Source of the DNA: Nocardia uniformis NBRC 13702
GTDB taxonomy: Bacteria; Actinomycetota; Actinomycetes; Mycobacteriales; Mycobacteriaceae
Assembly (NCBI RefSeq): GCF_001613345.1
Contig: NZ_BDCE01000076.1
Location: 80,905 to 144,904 of the forward strand
Length of the DNA stretch: 64,000 nucleotides
Direction: 5' to 3'
Position numbers and translations under genes: made by a program. Below, piece after piece: positions 8,921 to 17,758 of this stretch. How positions within the stretch are numbered: position 1 is the stretch's first letter; each line of letters begins with the position of its first letter. The notes under the pieces are model-generated. The model worked only from the letters and a program-made list of their open reading frames with translations. It was not told where the DNA came from and did no database searches.

Positions 8921-9041
8921 CAGGACTGGGCCGATGCTCGGTACTTGTGCGGCGCGTTGAGGAAGTCTTCGCCGATGGCAATCACCGGGCGCGCACCCCG
9001 GATGGGCAGCGCTGCCGCGCACCGATTAGCGAGGAGAGGGC

Positions 9042-11240
9042 ATGGGCGACAAATACACCGTTTACAACAGCGACGGTGAACGTGAACGGGACCGTTACGA
9101 TGTTAAACCCGATGAGGGGTTCTATTACGCTCAAGATAAAATCGACGGGGAACTGACTCTCTACCGGGTGGTGGGCGACCATCATATAGCGATTGAGACA
9201 TGGCCTTCGTCGTATGACGTCGACTATCGCGTGACCGGTGACGGTGAGGCGTACGCGTCCGAGGGTAACGGCAGCCAAACCATCATGGTCGACCCCGATG
9301 ACCGGCAGGAAAGTGAAGATATCGGTTTGGCCGACCTGGATGAACTCTGGGGTGAGTACGGCTACATGGATGGGCTGCGTCCGGAGGGCGATGTTCTGGA
9401 GTGGGTGCGGCTGCCTATTCCCCGTGGCGCCAGTCCGGACTTGGCAGGTTTGATCGTCGACACCAAGGACACCATGCAGGAGGGATTCGATTCGATCGGC
9501 GTCGGCAACCCGGAAGCGGCACCGGATTTTACGAGCGTCCTCGAAGATATCGGGACCGCGCAGGGGTGGACGGACATCCGGAATATTTCGAGTACGACCG
9601 GGGAGCATGAGACGCTGACTGTCCGGCTGGATAGTCGGCAGGAATTGTTTGACGATAAGAATAATAGCGTCGAGATCGATGTCGATGACCTGACCCCTAG
9701 GCAAGTGGAAATACTCGAAAACCTTAGACGGATCAAGAATGATCTGGCGGGCACGCTCGAAGAAAAGATGGATCTCCTCGAATACTATGCAGAGACCGAA
9801 GGCTACAGCATCAGCGAAGATGATGATGGAAATATGGTACGTAACCATTCTCCGGCGGCGGCCAGTAAAACTTATACGGATGTCCTCTATGAATTGGTCG
9901 AGGATGAGGGAGGAAGCCCTCGATTCGAGTTGCATCCCGATATTGAACAAGCTATTTACGTCTCAGCTATCATCACCGCTTCCGAGGATTTCGACTCTGA
10001 ATACACGAAAGCGGAAGCGGAATTTCAGGGCATCGCTGGTCGAATAGATGATGACAATGAAGACGACACCAACAACGACGACACCAACAACGACGACACC
10101 AACAACGACGACACCAACAACGACGACACCAACAACGACGACACCAACTATGACGACACCAACTATGACGACACCAACTATGACGACACCAACAACGACG
10201 GCACCAACAACGACGACCCGTTCGAGGGTGAGGGGGTGGACGGTGTAGAGGGTTTGTTCGACGATGTGATAGGTGACACCGCTGACGACGGAGTTGACGG
10301 TGCCGGCGCTGAGGACGGGGCTGAGGGTGCCGATGATTCCGCGGAGGGTGCGGCGTCCAGGGATCAGATGTTCGAGGATGCGCTCGGGGCGTGGCGGTCC
10401 GAATATTTGGGTGGGCAGGACGGTGAAAACAGCGACAATGGTGACAATGGCGGTAATGCTGTTGTCCCGGCCGCGAACAATAATAATGGTGGGGGCTCTA
10501 CGGATCCTTTGGGTGGGTTGGGGTCTATTATTCCGTCTTTGCTGCAGTCGGGGATGATGGGTAATAGTCCTAATATGGGTAATAGTGTTCCGCGGTTGGA
10601 GCGGGATCCGCGTGATGATCCGCGTCGGTTTGAGAGTCCGGCCGTGCCCGAGGTTGTTAATACGGTGCCCGCTGGGCAGCAGCTGCCGAGTGTGACGGCG
10701 CCGGGGGACGTCGGTGTACCGCCGCCGGTGGTGACGCCTGCCGGGGGAATGGTGGATGTGAAGTTGCCGGACGGGTCGGAGTTGAAGACGTCGTCGGTGG
10801 TGGCTCAGGCGGTGAATGCCGAGCTGCATAATCCGAACGGCTCCGATCCGCGGGCCGCGTATGAGGGAACCGCTGGGCAGGCGTCGTCGTCGAGCCCGTG
10901 GACGCAGGTGAGCACTCCGCAGACCGGTGATGTGGTGCAGTGGACGGATCGGTCGGCATTGGTGGTGAATACCGATGCTGGGGGGTTGCAGATGATTGTG
11001 AACGGCCAGGTGGTGCCGTTGGATCCGCATAATCCGCCGGAGGATGGGCGGGGTGGATTCGGTGATTTCGTCGGGTTCTTCCATCCGTCGGGGATCGATT
11101 CCACCAGCGCGGTTGCGGCCACCGGTGTTCCGGGTGCGCCGGCTGCTGGTGCGCAGGTTCCGAACCCGCCGGTGGTTACCGCGCCCAGCGACACTGCGCC
11201 TCCGGTACCGGAGGTACCCACACCAGAAACGCAGCGATAA
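9042..11240 (+). CDS. ESX-substrate-like protein with Asp/Asn/Thr repeat (732 aa)
   Basis: ATG 9042 is preceded by GAGGAGAG. Residues 1-80 are unusual, charged and beta-like. Residues 110-260 contain RLPIPRGASPDLAGLI and an amphipathic helical part that resembles the minus-strand gene at 11501-12472 (which has RPKGASPGLLAFI). The two are therefore distant paralogues. Residues 341-390 are ten 5-residue DDTNN/DDTNY repeats. Residues about 400-530 are acidic then Gly/Asn-rich. Residues 565-705 form a small domain with DVKLPDGSELKTSS, TGDVVQWTDRSALVV and FGDFVGFFHPSG, a type seen at the ends of ESX-associated proteins. The first 1 kb has visibly lower GC than its neighbours. Function is unknown. 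Confidence 0.75.
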   Translation: MGDKYTVYNSDGERERDRYDVKPDEGFYYAQDKIDGELTLYRVVGDHHIAIETWPSSYDVDYRVTGDGEAYASEGNGSQTIMVDPDDRQESEDIGLADLDELWGEYGYMDGLRPEGDVLEWVRLPIPRGASPDLAGLIVDTKDTMQEGFDSIGVGNPEAAPDFTSVLEDIGTAQGWTDIRNISSTTGEHETLTVRLDSRQELFDDKNNSVEIDVDDLTPRQVEILENLRRIKNDLAGTLEEKMDLLEYYAETEGYSISEDDDGNMVRNHSPAAASKTYTDVLYELVEDEGGSPRFELHPDIEQAIYVSAIITASEDFDSEYTKAEAEFQGIAGRIDDDNEDDTNNDDTNNDDTNNDDTNNDDTNNDDTNYDDTNYDDTNYDDTNNDGTNNDDPFEGEGVDGVEGLFDDVIGDTADDGVDGAGAEDGAEGADDSAEGAASRDQMFEDALGAWRSEYLGGQDGENSDNGDNGGNAVVPAANNNNGGGSTDPLGGLGSIIPSLLQSGMMGNSPNMGNSVPRLERDPRDDPRRFESPAVPEVVNTVPAGQQLPSVTAPGDVGVPPPVVTPAGGMVDVKLPDGSELKTSSVVAQAVNAELHNPNGSDPRAAYEGTAGQASSSSPWTQVSTPQTGDVVQWTDRSALVVNTDAGGLQMIVNGQVVPLDPHNPPEDGRGGFGDFVGFFHPSGIDSTSAVAATGVPGAPAAGAQVPNPPVVTAPSDTAPPVPEVPTPETQR
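10062..10211 (+). repeat. 15-bp tandem repeat, ten copies
   Basis: Ten in-frame copies of GACGACACCAACAAC encode DDTNN. Three adjacent copies read DDTNY (AAC to TAT) and the last reads DGTNN. Near-perfect identity points to recent slippage or expansion. The Asp/Asn-rich product could bind divalent metal ions or act as a spacer, but it lacks the glycine pattern of RTX repeats. Confidence 0.95.
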
Positions 11241-11345
11241 CACACCCGAACGAAGAGCCTGTACCGCCCGATCATGTTCCCCATGGTTGAGGATCAGGGA
11301 CGATGAACCCATCCGGCACGTCGTGGGAAAGGGCCGACCGAGCAG

Positions 11346-11441
11346 ATGCCTGGTTACTTCGAGGTCGAACCGGATCGGCTACGTCGCATCGCGGCCGAAC
11401 ACGACAAGACGGAATCGGCCGCCGAGCGGTCGCAGCGGTAA
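11346..11441 (+). pseudogene. Truncated EspC-like gene
   Basis: ATG 11346 opens a 31-codon frame whose product (YFEVEPDRLRRIAAEHDKTE) matches the first helix of the EspC-like proteins at 4626 and 7037. It then stops at TAA 11439-11441, where the family would continue for another 70 or more residues. It lies in the 260-nt space between two converging genes. It is probably a decayed secretion-target gene; a functional short peptide cannot be excluded. Confidence 0.6.
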
Positions 11442-11500
11442 CGCACCAGGGAAACCCGTTTGTTACCAGCGATTTTGCCGCATCAGATCGTCGGCAAGGG

Positions 11501-12472
11501 TCAGGTCAGACCCACATGGCCGGCCAATTCGTCGAGTAATTGCGGCAGGATGGGTGCGGGCTGAGCGGGCTCGGCCTCCTTGCCGTCCTGGCCTTCGGCC
11601 TTGTCGTCATCACCGTTCTGGTCTTCGGCCTTGTCGTCACCGGAGGAGTCTGGCGAATCCTCCTTCGCGGAGGGTTCTGTTTTGTCCTTCTTCTCGGAGT
11701 CCTCCTCGGAGGGTTCGTCCTCGCCGAACACCCGGTCCATCAGTTCCGGCGCCAAGCTGCTGATCAGCGGCATGGCGGCCATCGGCAGCATGGCCAGGAT
11801 CGGGAGCAACCCTGCCAAGCCGTCACCGCCGCCGCCTCCGCCTGCACCATCGGCAGTGTCGCCGCCTCCGCCGCTGCCCTTGCCGTCGTCGTCGCTGCCG
11901 TCCTCACCGGCGACCTTCGCGTTCTCGGTCGCGACGACTGTCACCTTGAGGTAGACAGCTTCGATCGCTTCCGCGAGATGCCCCAGCACCTCCAGCTCCG
12001 TTTTTCCCGTGAGGTTGCCATCGGAGTCTCGGATCAGTTGGGGGCCAGCGAGTTTGGTGGTGTTGAGTTCGGAGACGATGTGCTTGATGGCCTTCAGCGT
12101 CATATCGTCTTCGTCGGACACGTATTTCGAGACGTCGACGACGTTCCTGTCGGCCCGTATCAGCGCGCTCTGCCGGGCTTCGACCAGGGCCAGCGTTTCC
12201 TGGTAGTCCTCGCTGGCCGCGCTTTTGCCGAGGTTCTCGTACTGGACCGGCTGCACCAGATCGTCGACATTCGGGGGCGGGCTGGTGGTTCCGATGCCGA
12301 GCAGATTGACCGCCGACTGTATAGCGGTCTCAGTGAACGAGATGAACGCGAGCAGGCCGGGTGAGGCGCCCTTGGGGCGGACGAGCTCGACGGTCCAGTA
12401 ATTCTTGTCCTCGCCGGTTGCCGCTGTCGCGGATTTCGCCTCGATCTGCTTGCTGGTCAGGACTGCTGCCAT
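11501..12472 (-). CDS. ESX-substrate-like acidic protein (323 aa)
   Basis: The start ATG is at 12472 on the minus strand, after GAGAGGCGG; the frame is open beyond it, but that part reads as antisense of the next gene. Residues 1-190 are helical with RPKGASPGLLAFISFTETA and a conserved VVDVSKYVSDEDD stretch, shared distantly with the 732-residue protein at 9042. Residues 195-225 are Asp/Gly-rich. A hydrophobic stretch LLPILAMLPMAAMPLISSLA follows, perhaps membrane-active. The C-terminal 90 residues are very acidic (Glu/Asp/Lys/Ser). This architecture suggests an exported ESX-type protein. No catalytic motif is seen. Confidence 0.75.
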   Translation of the reverse strand: MAAVLTSKQIEAKSATAATGEDKNYWTVELVRPKGASPGLLAFISFTETAIQSAVNLLGIGTTSPPPNVDDLVQPVQYENLGKSAASEDYQETLALVEARQSALIRADRNVVDVSKYVSDEDDMTLKAIKHIVSELNTTKLAGPQLIRDSDGNLTGKTELEVLGHLAEAIEAVYLKVTVVATENAKVAGEDGSDDDGKGSGGGGDTADGAGGGGGGDGLAGLLPILAMLPMAAMPLISSLAPELMDRVFGEDEPSEEDSEKKDKTEPSAKEDSPDSSGDDKAEDQNGDDDKAEGQDGKEAEPAQPAPILPQLLDELAGHVGLT

Positions 12473-12504
12473 GCGCTGGAACCGCCTCTCTCGGTAATCT
12501 CGTT

Positions 12505-12544
12505 CATTGTCTGCTGTTCTCGATTGTGGGAAGGGCAGACAATG
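12505..12544. promoter_or_regulatory. 10-bp inverted repeat in divergent promoter region
   Basis: CATTGTCTGC (12505-12514) and its perfect reverse complement (12535-12544) flank a 20-nt spacer. They lie in the roughly 130 nt between the minus-strand gene starting at 12472 and the plus-strand hydrolase starting near 12603. Spacing and position fit a regulator binding site that could control both genes. It could equally be a chance hairpin. Confidence 0.45.
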
Positions 12545-12602
12545 AGTCAGGGGTGCGCGGAAACGAGTGGGCGGTGGGTGAATCGGTCGAATGGAGTCGG
12601 AA

Positions 12603-13592
12603 TTGACAACACAGGTCGATGACATCCTGCGCTCGCTGAGTGCACTATACGGCGACGGCCAGCCCGCGTCCGGCCAGTCGGCCGTGATGATGCGCGATAT
12701 CGCCGCCACTATGCGCGCGCACAACGCGGCCGGGGTCACCGGATATGCCGACACGCTCGGCGTGCACACCGCTACCGCCGAATCCCAGTCCCAGCGAGAC
12801 GGCGGCGTGCACACCACGGTCGCCACCTCCGGTGACGGCACGCTCAACGGCCGGCAGCAGTTGTCGAATCAGCTCGCCGACTTCCGGTCCCGGATCCAGG
12901 CGATCGCCTCGATCGGCGATACCAGGTTCAGCGGTCCTGCCTTGCTGGATACCGCGCAGCGCAGCATCACCAACGCGACCAGGCAGGTCAACGCCGATGT
13001 CGACGCGGTACGCAAGCAGGCGGCGCAGATCATCCCGCCGGTCGTGCCGCCCCGCCGACGCCCTCCGCCTACCGACCAGCCGGTGTCGCGGTCGCGTGGC
13101 CGCAGGCTCCGCCGCCGCGTGTCCGTGCCCGTGCCCGCGTCCGCACCGGCCGGTGTGCGCTCGAATCCGCGCCCGAGTCCGCAGCCGAGGATGCCGCAGG
13201 CCTCGGACGGGACGCTCGGCGGCCACGCGGCAGCGGCGGCCAGCGGCTGGCTCGGCACACCGTACGTGTGGGGTGGTGGCGGCGCGGCCGGTCCGAGCGG
13301 CGGCGGTTTCGATTGCTCAGGGCTCACCCAGTACGCCGTCGCCCAGGCCACCAATGGCGAGGTGACTTTGCCTCGCACCACCTATGAACAGATCTACAGC
13401 GGATACCGAGTGCATCCGAACGATGTGCGGCCCGGAGATCTGGTGTTCCCCGGTGATTCGTGGAGCCACCGAGGTCCCGAGCATGTGCAGTTGGCGGCCG
13501 GTGGCGGCAAGGTGATCGAAGCGCCGTATACGGGTTCGACTGTGAAGTACTCGGATATGCCACGTAACGCTGTCGTCATTCGGGTGATGTGA
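12603..13592 (+). CDS. NlpC/P60 (C40) family cell-wall hydrolase with ESX-type N-terminus (329 aa)
   Basis: I prefer TTG 12603 (GGAG 7 nt upstream, product starting MTTQVDDIL) over ATG 12591, which has no clear ribosome site. Residues 1-145 are a helical domain of the kind that precedes C40 peptidases in mycobacterial and nocardial ESX-associated hydrolases. Residues 146-205 are Pro/Arg-rich. Residues 205-329 are NlpC/P60: GTPYVWGG, then the nucleophile in FDCSGLTQYA (Cys238), PGDLVF, and the catalytic His294 in HVQLAAG. The family cleaves peptidoglycan stem peptides (D-Glu to meso-diaminopimelate bonds). With no Sec signal peptide, export probably depends on the N-terminal domain. Confidence 0.88.
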   Translation: MTTQVDDILRSLSALYGDGQPASGQSAVMMRDIAATMRAHNAAGVTGYADTLGVHTATAESQSQRDGGVHTTVATSGDGTLNGRQQLSNQLADFRSRIQAIASIGDTRFSGPALLDTAQRSITNATRQVNADVDAVRKQAAQIIPPVVPPRRRPPPTDQPVSRSRGRRLRRRVSVPVPASAPAGVRSNPRPSPQPRMPQASDGTLGGHAAAAASGWLGTPYVWGGGGAAGPSGGGFDCSGLTQYAVAQATNGEVTLPRTTYEQIYSGYRVHPNDVRPGDLVFPGDSWSHRGPEHVQLAAGGGKVIEAPYTGSTVKYSDMPRNAVVIRVM

Positions 13593-13612
13593 ACGGTCAG
13601 GCGTACCGTTCC

Positions 13613-13650
13613 GGCAGCGATCGGTGGCGGCCATGCCACCGACCGCTGCC
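13613..13650 (+). terminator. Stem-loop after the C40 hydrolase
   Basis: A 16-bp stem with one mismatch (GGCAGCGATCGGTGGC and its partner) and a 6-nt loop begins 20 nt after the stop codon. There is no long U tract, as is common in actinobacteria. It probably ends the hydrolase transcript. The rest of the 13593-13922 gap shows nothing else I can support. Confidence 0.65.
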
Positions 13651-13922
13651 TTCGGAAGACCTTCAGGATGAGGGGATCTGAAGGGCTCGCGTCGACGGTA
13701 CCGGTACTGCCGTCTCCGGCGTTCCCGTTGCTGGGAACAGGCACGCAACCACGTTCGGCGGCATCGACAAGGTGGGTGGCGTCGGTCGCTGGGGCCGGCC
13801 GGATAGGTGGGACATGAGCGAGGGCGCTACCGGGTGTGGGCCAGTGCGCCGCCCTTCAGGGCGGTGGTGAAGGCTCACGCGGGAGGGCCGCTAAGGCCCG
13901 AGCGTGCCCTAAACCGAATCGC

Positions 13923-14459
13923 TCACCAGACGCTGACGGCGGGCGGGGCGGTGACCGGTAGCCGGCGGCGGCCGGCGTGCACCTCGGTGATCAGGTCGGT
14001 GTAGGCGTCGCAGAGTTGGGCGACGTGGTGCCAGGCGGTGTGCAGGTCCGGGTCGCGCGCGTCCAGGGTGGCCAGTGCTCGGCGGGCGTTAACCCACGCC
14101 GCAGCGATCCGGTCGATGACCGAACCGAGGGTTTCGGTGTGCAGGCTGGCGCCGTGGCGGTGCTGCGGCAGGCGCTGCTGGGTCCACAGGTCGATGGCGT
14201 GAATGATGGTGGCCCGATGCCGGGTTGTTTCGATGACGTCGACCAGGGTGTCCGCGGACTGCTGGTGCAGCGCGGCGAGTTCGCGAACCCAGCCGATGAT
14301 CGGGTGCGGGGCATTCGCCTCGTCGCGAAGTGCGGTGATCAGCTCGGCACCGAGCGGCAGGGTCGGTTCGGAACGTTTCAGGTGTGCGCCCGCGCCTTCG
14401 ACGTGCAGTCGGCGAAGGGAACCACCAGCGCTGCGTCCGGGGATGTCCGGTGTAGTCAT
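13923..14459 (-). CDS. DUF4254 family protein (178 aa)
   Basis: The minus-strand ATG 14459 follows a strong AAGGAG. The family pattern is clear: LPLGAELITALRDEAN, HPIIGWVRELAALHQQ, a helix leading to IHAIDLWTQQRLPQ, HTETLGSVIDRIAAAWVNA, and a final YTDLITEVHAGRRRLP. DUF4254 proteins are all-helical, of unknown function, and common in Mycobacteriales. It is transcribed divergently from the operon of the giant gene across about 137 nt that must hold both promoters. Confidence 0.85.
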   Translation of the reverse strand: MTTPDIPGRSAGGSLRRLHVEGAGAHLKRSEPTLPLGAELITALRDEANAPHPIIGWVRELAALHQQSADTLVDVIETTRHRATIIHAIDLWTQQRLPQHRHGASLHTETLGSVIDRIAAAWVNARRALATLDARDPDLHTAWHHVAQLCDAYTDLITEVHAGRRRLPVTAPPAVSVW

Positions 14460-14596
14460 GACGGCTCCTTCTAGCCGAGCTGTTTCTCCATCGTCGCAGC
14501 TTCCCAGGGGTGAGAACGAGTCGGTGAGCGATCCGGATTCTGTTCACTACGATGGGATCTCGACACCGACCGGGCGCGCGTAGAAATCGAGGAGCC

Positions 14597-16261
14597 ATGG
14601 CAGACGAGCTGCGCATCGATCCGGTTTGGTTGCGCAGCCAAGCACAGGCATTGACGGCCATCGGTGACGAGGCTGCCGGCACACACAGCTGGTTGACCAG
14701 CGCACTGGCTGCCACGGACCGCTCGTGGGGGGAGGACGACCCGGGGCAGGCGTTCGCCGAGAATTACGTGGGCGAGAACGAGCAGGTCATGCGAAACCTG
14801 CAGGATCTGATCCAGCAAGAACGGGAGTTCAGCCGCAGCGTCGCCGAGGCCGCTGACGCGTTCGAGACCGGTGACGCCGAGATCGCTGACGAGGTCACTC
14901 GCGCGGACGAGGAAAGCACGCGGCAATCACGTCCGTTGAGTTGGCCACGTCCTTTGAGTTGGCCCGGGGGAGCCGGCCAGACGGTGGCCGGTACACCGGG
15001 GTATGCCGATCCCGGTGCGGCGGACAGGTCGGTGTCGCCAGCGGTATCGCCGTCGATGCCGGCCGAGTCGCCGTCGGTGCCGGCAGCTCCGGCAGCGAGT
15101 GTGCCGCAGGCGAATCCGGCGGCGGATGCCGCTCGCCAGGCAGGTAGCCAACCGCCCCCGGCGTCTCGGGCGAGTGACTCGGGCAACCCGGTAGGGAACT
15201 CCGGCACCCAGCCAGGTGCGGCGAATCCGGCCGCGGATCGACGCAACGGCGGACCCGGCAGGTCCGTCGGCCCGACACAGCCCGCATACCCCAAATGGAC
15301 CGCACCGAAGCCAGGCAACCCGGTGGCCCCTGGTCCTCAGCAGGCTGCACCCGGCGGAAGCCGACCGAACTCACCATGGTCAAGTCTCGCGCCGCCCGCC
15401 GCGTCGGGCACTCCCCCGAACGCGGCACCGAGAGGGGCCGCGCCGCCCGCGCAGCAGCAGGTACCGCAGCAGGCGCCGCCCGGTGCCCCGCCGCGCCGGG
15501 CTGAACCGCCGAAACCCAAGGACGACAAGGACACTGGACCTAAACCATCGGCTGCGAACGCGAAGGTCGCGCGTGCTCTCGCCCAGCGACACGGGCTTGC
15601 GGTCAAGGGGTTCGACGGCCCCGGTCTCGACGAGCACACGGTCGCCGAGATCGCGGCGGCGATCGAGGACGTCAAGCCGAAATATCCGCAGATCGACCTG
15701 CGCGGCATCGCGATCGAACAGACAATCCCGGGCACCTGGTCGCGGATTGTGCCAAGCCGCGATGATGCCACCGGACACCGTTACGTGTCGTGGCTCGTGT
15801 TCAGTAAGGACGCCGCGCTGAATCCTGTCGACTTCGCGGAAACCATTTCGGCCGCAACGGCATCCGGGCACCTGGTGCGGGGTTCGGATGAGCGGCCGGT
15901 GTATTCGTCGATCATTCGCGAACTCGGCGCCTGCTTGGACGTCGCAGGTGATTTCGCTGCCCGGGCACGGGGGCAGCGGGCGCTGATCGCCGAGCATTGG
16001 AGCACGCTCGCTCCGGCCCGCCGCCAGGACACGCTCGCCGTGGTGGTCAGCAGCTATAAGGCCTGGCGTAATCAGTTGTGTGGCAGCTGTTTCCAGCGCG
16101 GGCAGCTGGCGCCCGAACGAGCATTGATCGAAGCATTCACGGAGGTGGAGTTGCATGCGGCCGGTGCGGTAGCGCCGGCGTGGGCGCTGCGGGAACTACT
16201 GGTACACGCGTCGCGGCCGGAAGATCCCAGCGGCGAATCGGTTGCACAATCCACTCCCTAG
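14597..16261 (+). CDS. Type VII secretion target with degenerate zincin-like C-terminus (554 aa)
   Basis: ATG 14597 has GGAG 3-6 nt upstream. Residues 1-105 are an EspC/WXG-type helical domain (LRIDPVWLRSQAQALTAIGD, then RSWGEDDPGQAFAENYV). Residues 106-310 are a Pro/Ala/Gly-rich linker. Residues 332-545 match domains inside the giant protein encoded downstream. HGLAVKGFDG, HTVAEIAAAIEDV and IDLRGIAI align with YGLTLSGFDG, ETVGEITKAV and LDLRAIRI of the giant copy at 36980-37590. Where the active family member has HELGH, this one has RELGA (441-445), so zinc catalysis is not expected. It is the first gene of a tight cluster with a YbaB gene and the giant. Confidence 0.85.
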   Translation: MADELRIDPVWLRSQAQALTAIGDEAAGTHSWLTSALAATDRSWGEDDPGQAFAENYVGENEQVMRNLQDLIQQEREFSRSVAEAADAFETGDAEIADEVTRADEESTRQSRPLSWPRPLSWPGGAGQTVAGTPGYADPGAADRSVSPAVSPSMPAESPSVPAAPAASVPQANPAADAARQAGSQPPPASRASDSGNPVGNSGTQPGAANPAADRRNGGPGRSVGPTQPAYPKWTAPKPGNPVAPGPQQAAPGGSRPNSPWSSLAPPAASGTPPNAAPRGAAPPAQQQVPQQAPPGAPPRRAEPPKPKDDKDTGPKPSAANAKVARALAQRHGLAVKGFDGPGLDEHTVAEIAAAIEDVKPKYPQIDLRGIAIEQTIPGTWSRIVPSRDDATGHRYVSWLVFSKDAALNPVDFAETISAATASGHLVRGSDERPVYSSIIRELGACLDVAGDFAARARGQRALIAEHWSTLAPARRQDTLAVVVSSYKAWRNQLCGSCFQRGQLAPERALIEAFTEVELHAAGAVAPAWALRELLVHASRPEDPSGESVAQSTP

Positions 16262-16270
16262 CGAGTGCCT

Positions 16271-16648
16271 ATGGATCAGCGAGAGAGGGAGCAACTGCGT
16301 TCAGCCAATGATGAGCTGCGACGACGGTTCGACCGGGCCATGCAAACCTTCGAGCAGGCCCGGCCCGGCGATATCACCGCACAGGTGGCGGGTATCAGAA
16401 TGACGGCGGCCTCCTGCGACCGGCTGGCAGAGGCGACTGTCGACGCCACCGGTGTGCTGGTCGACCTGCGGTTCGCGGTGGGTGCGTGCCGGCGTCCGGC
16501 GGCCGACATCAGTCGAGCCGTCACCGAGGCCGCGGCGGAAGCCCGCCGGCTCGCGATGGCCCAGACCGAAACGCTCATAGCGCCGTTCGCCGCGGTCGCC
16601 GACGAGGTCGCCGAGCTCTGGCCTGATGACGACCAGCACCGCATCTGA
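16271..16648 (+). CDS. YbaB/EbfC family protein
   Basis: About 125 residues. An N-terminal coiled helix (RANDELRRRFDRAMQTFEQ-like) is followed by the YbaB core EATVDATGVLVDLRFAVGA and a long Ala-rich helix (ISRAVTEAAAEARRLAMAQ). This is the small DNA-binding, nucleoid-associated type found beside EspC-like genes in Nocardia. It starts 10 nt after the previous stop (GTG 16265 in the same frame is an alternative start) and ends 15 nt before the giant gene. Cotranscription of the three is very likely. A role as regulator or partner of the secreted proteins is inference. Confidence 0.85.
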   Translation: MDQREREQLRSANDELRRRFDRAMQTFEQARPGDITAQVAGIRMTAASCDRLAEATVDATGVLVDLRFAVGACRRPAADISRAVTEAAAEARRLAMAQTETLIAPFAAVADEVAELWPDDDQHRI

Positions 16649-16663
16649 CGGGGCAGGCGGCCG

Positions 16664-17758
16664 ATGAGCATGCAACTGCCGTCCTGGCTGGAGAACCCGG
16701 TGTTCGGGTGGAGACTGCTGGTCGACCTGCTCCTCGGGCACATCCCGGAAGCCGACATCGACCAGATGCGTGAGCGCGCCGAATCGCGTTGGACCACCGG
16801 TGACAAGTGGATGGCACTCGCAGAGTCACATGAAGCGGCCGCAGCCGCGGCCGACGCCGGAATTCACGGCAGTGGTGTGGCGGCTACCGAGCTGGCCGCG
16901 GCACATCGCCGAATGGCCCAGGCGTGGCGGGAACAGGCCGAAATCCAGTACAGCCTCGCGAAACAGTTGTACGAGGGCGCGAACGAGTTCGAAAAGACGG
17001 CGTGGGTCATCATCATCTCCGGGATAGCACTGGGGGTGTTCACTGTCGCGGGCCTGGCATTTGCCTCACCCGTCGGCATTGCGACCCGTATCGCCTTCAA
17101 CGCCAAGAGACGTCAGTTGTTGCAGGCGCTGATCAACTATTTCCGCACCCGCGGAGCCCAGGCAGCCAGTCAACGAGCCGGACTGGGGTTGGCTGGGCGC
17201 GGCGCCGGTCAACGAGCCGGACTGGGGGTGGCCGCGAAGTCGACCGGTCAACAGGCCGGGCTGGGCGCCGCGGGGAAGGTGGCCGCGGTCGCGCCCGGTG
17301 CGGCACCAAGCGTCGCGGCCACGATAGGCAAAGCCACGGTGGTGGGCACGATCTCGGGTGGCGTGATTCTCGGCGGCGCTGATCTGGCGGCCCAAGTGAT
17401 TCAGATCAACGACGAGGACACCAAAGGTCACCGGGAAGAAATGGACTGGAAAGCCGTCGGGATCGCCACCGCTTCCGGTGCTGCCGGTGGCGCCGCCGGT
17501 GCGGTGGTCGCGGGCAGACTCATACCCGTGGTGGCCGGGTGGGGAACAAAAGCGGCGAGCGCGGCCGGACGGTTCGGCGGGCGGGCGGCCGGTATCTCGG
17601 TGATCGGGGCGGCCAGTGGTTTCGTGGGTGGTGTCGCGGGCGCGTACACCGGAGCCGTGGTGAGCGGGCAAGAACTGACCGACGTCATGCTGATCGAGTC
17701 GGTGGTTTCCGGCACCGCCGGCGGTTTTGTGGGAGCGGCCGCATACCTGTTCGTGCCG
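16664..17758 (+). other. Giant protein domain: CpnT/WXG-like helical N-terminus and hydrophobic glycine-rich segments
   Basis: Residues 1-110 start LPSWLENPVFGWRLL and continue with long amphipathic helices, the pattern of the WXG100-like N-terminal domain of CpnT-type ESX proteins. Residues 113-145 are hydrophobic (VIIISGIALGVFTVAGLAFA). Four more Gly/Ala-rich hydrophobic stretches lie near 226-250, 264-292, 312-336 and 346-364. In polymorphic toxins of this kind, such glycine-zipper segments precede the toxic domains and may insert into membranes. Export by an ESX system is inferred from the family only. Confidence 0.65.

Noticed and set aside
10062..10211. CRISPR-like array
   Set aside because: The repeats are contiguous 15-bp units with no spacers and they encode protein in frame.
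9963..11312. Long minus-strand open frame opposite the 732-residue gene
   Set aside because: It is antisense to a gene with a good ribosome site. Its Val/Gly-rich run is only the reverse of the 15-bp repeat.
13807..14004. Possible 65-codon plus-strand gene after the C40 hydrolase
   Set aside because: It has no ribosome site or recognisable product and runs into the antisense of the DUF4254 gene.
16664..17100. Sec or Tat signal peptide on the giant protein
   Set aside because: The N-terminus is amphipathic and helical. The first hydrophobic segment begins near residue 113, too far in for a signal peptide.
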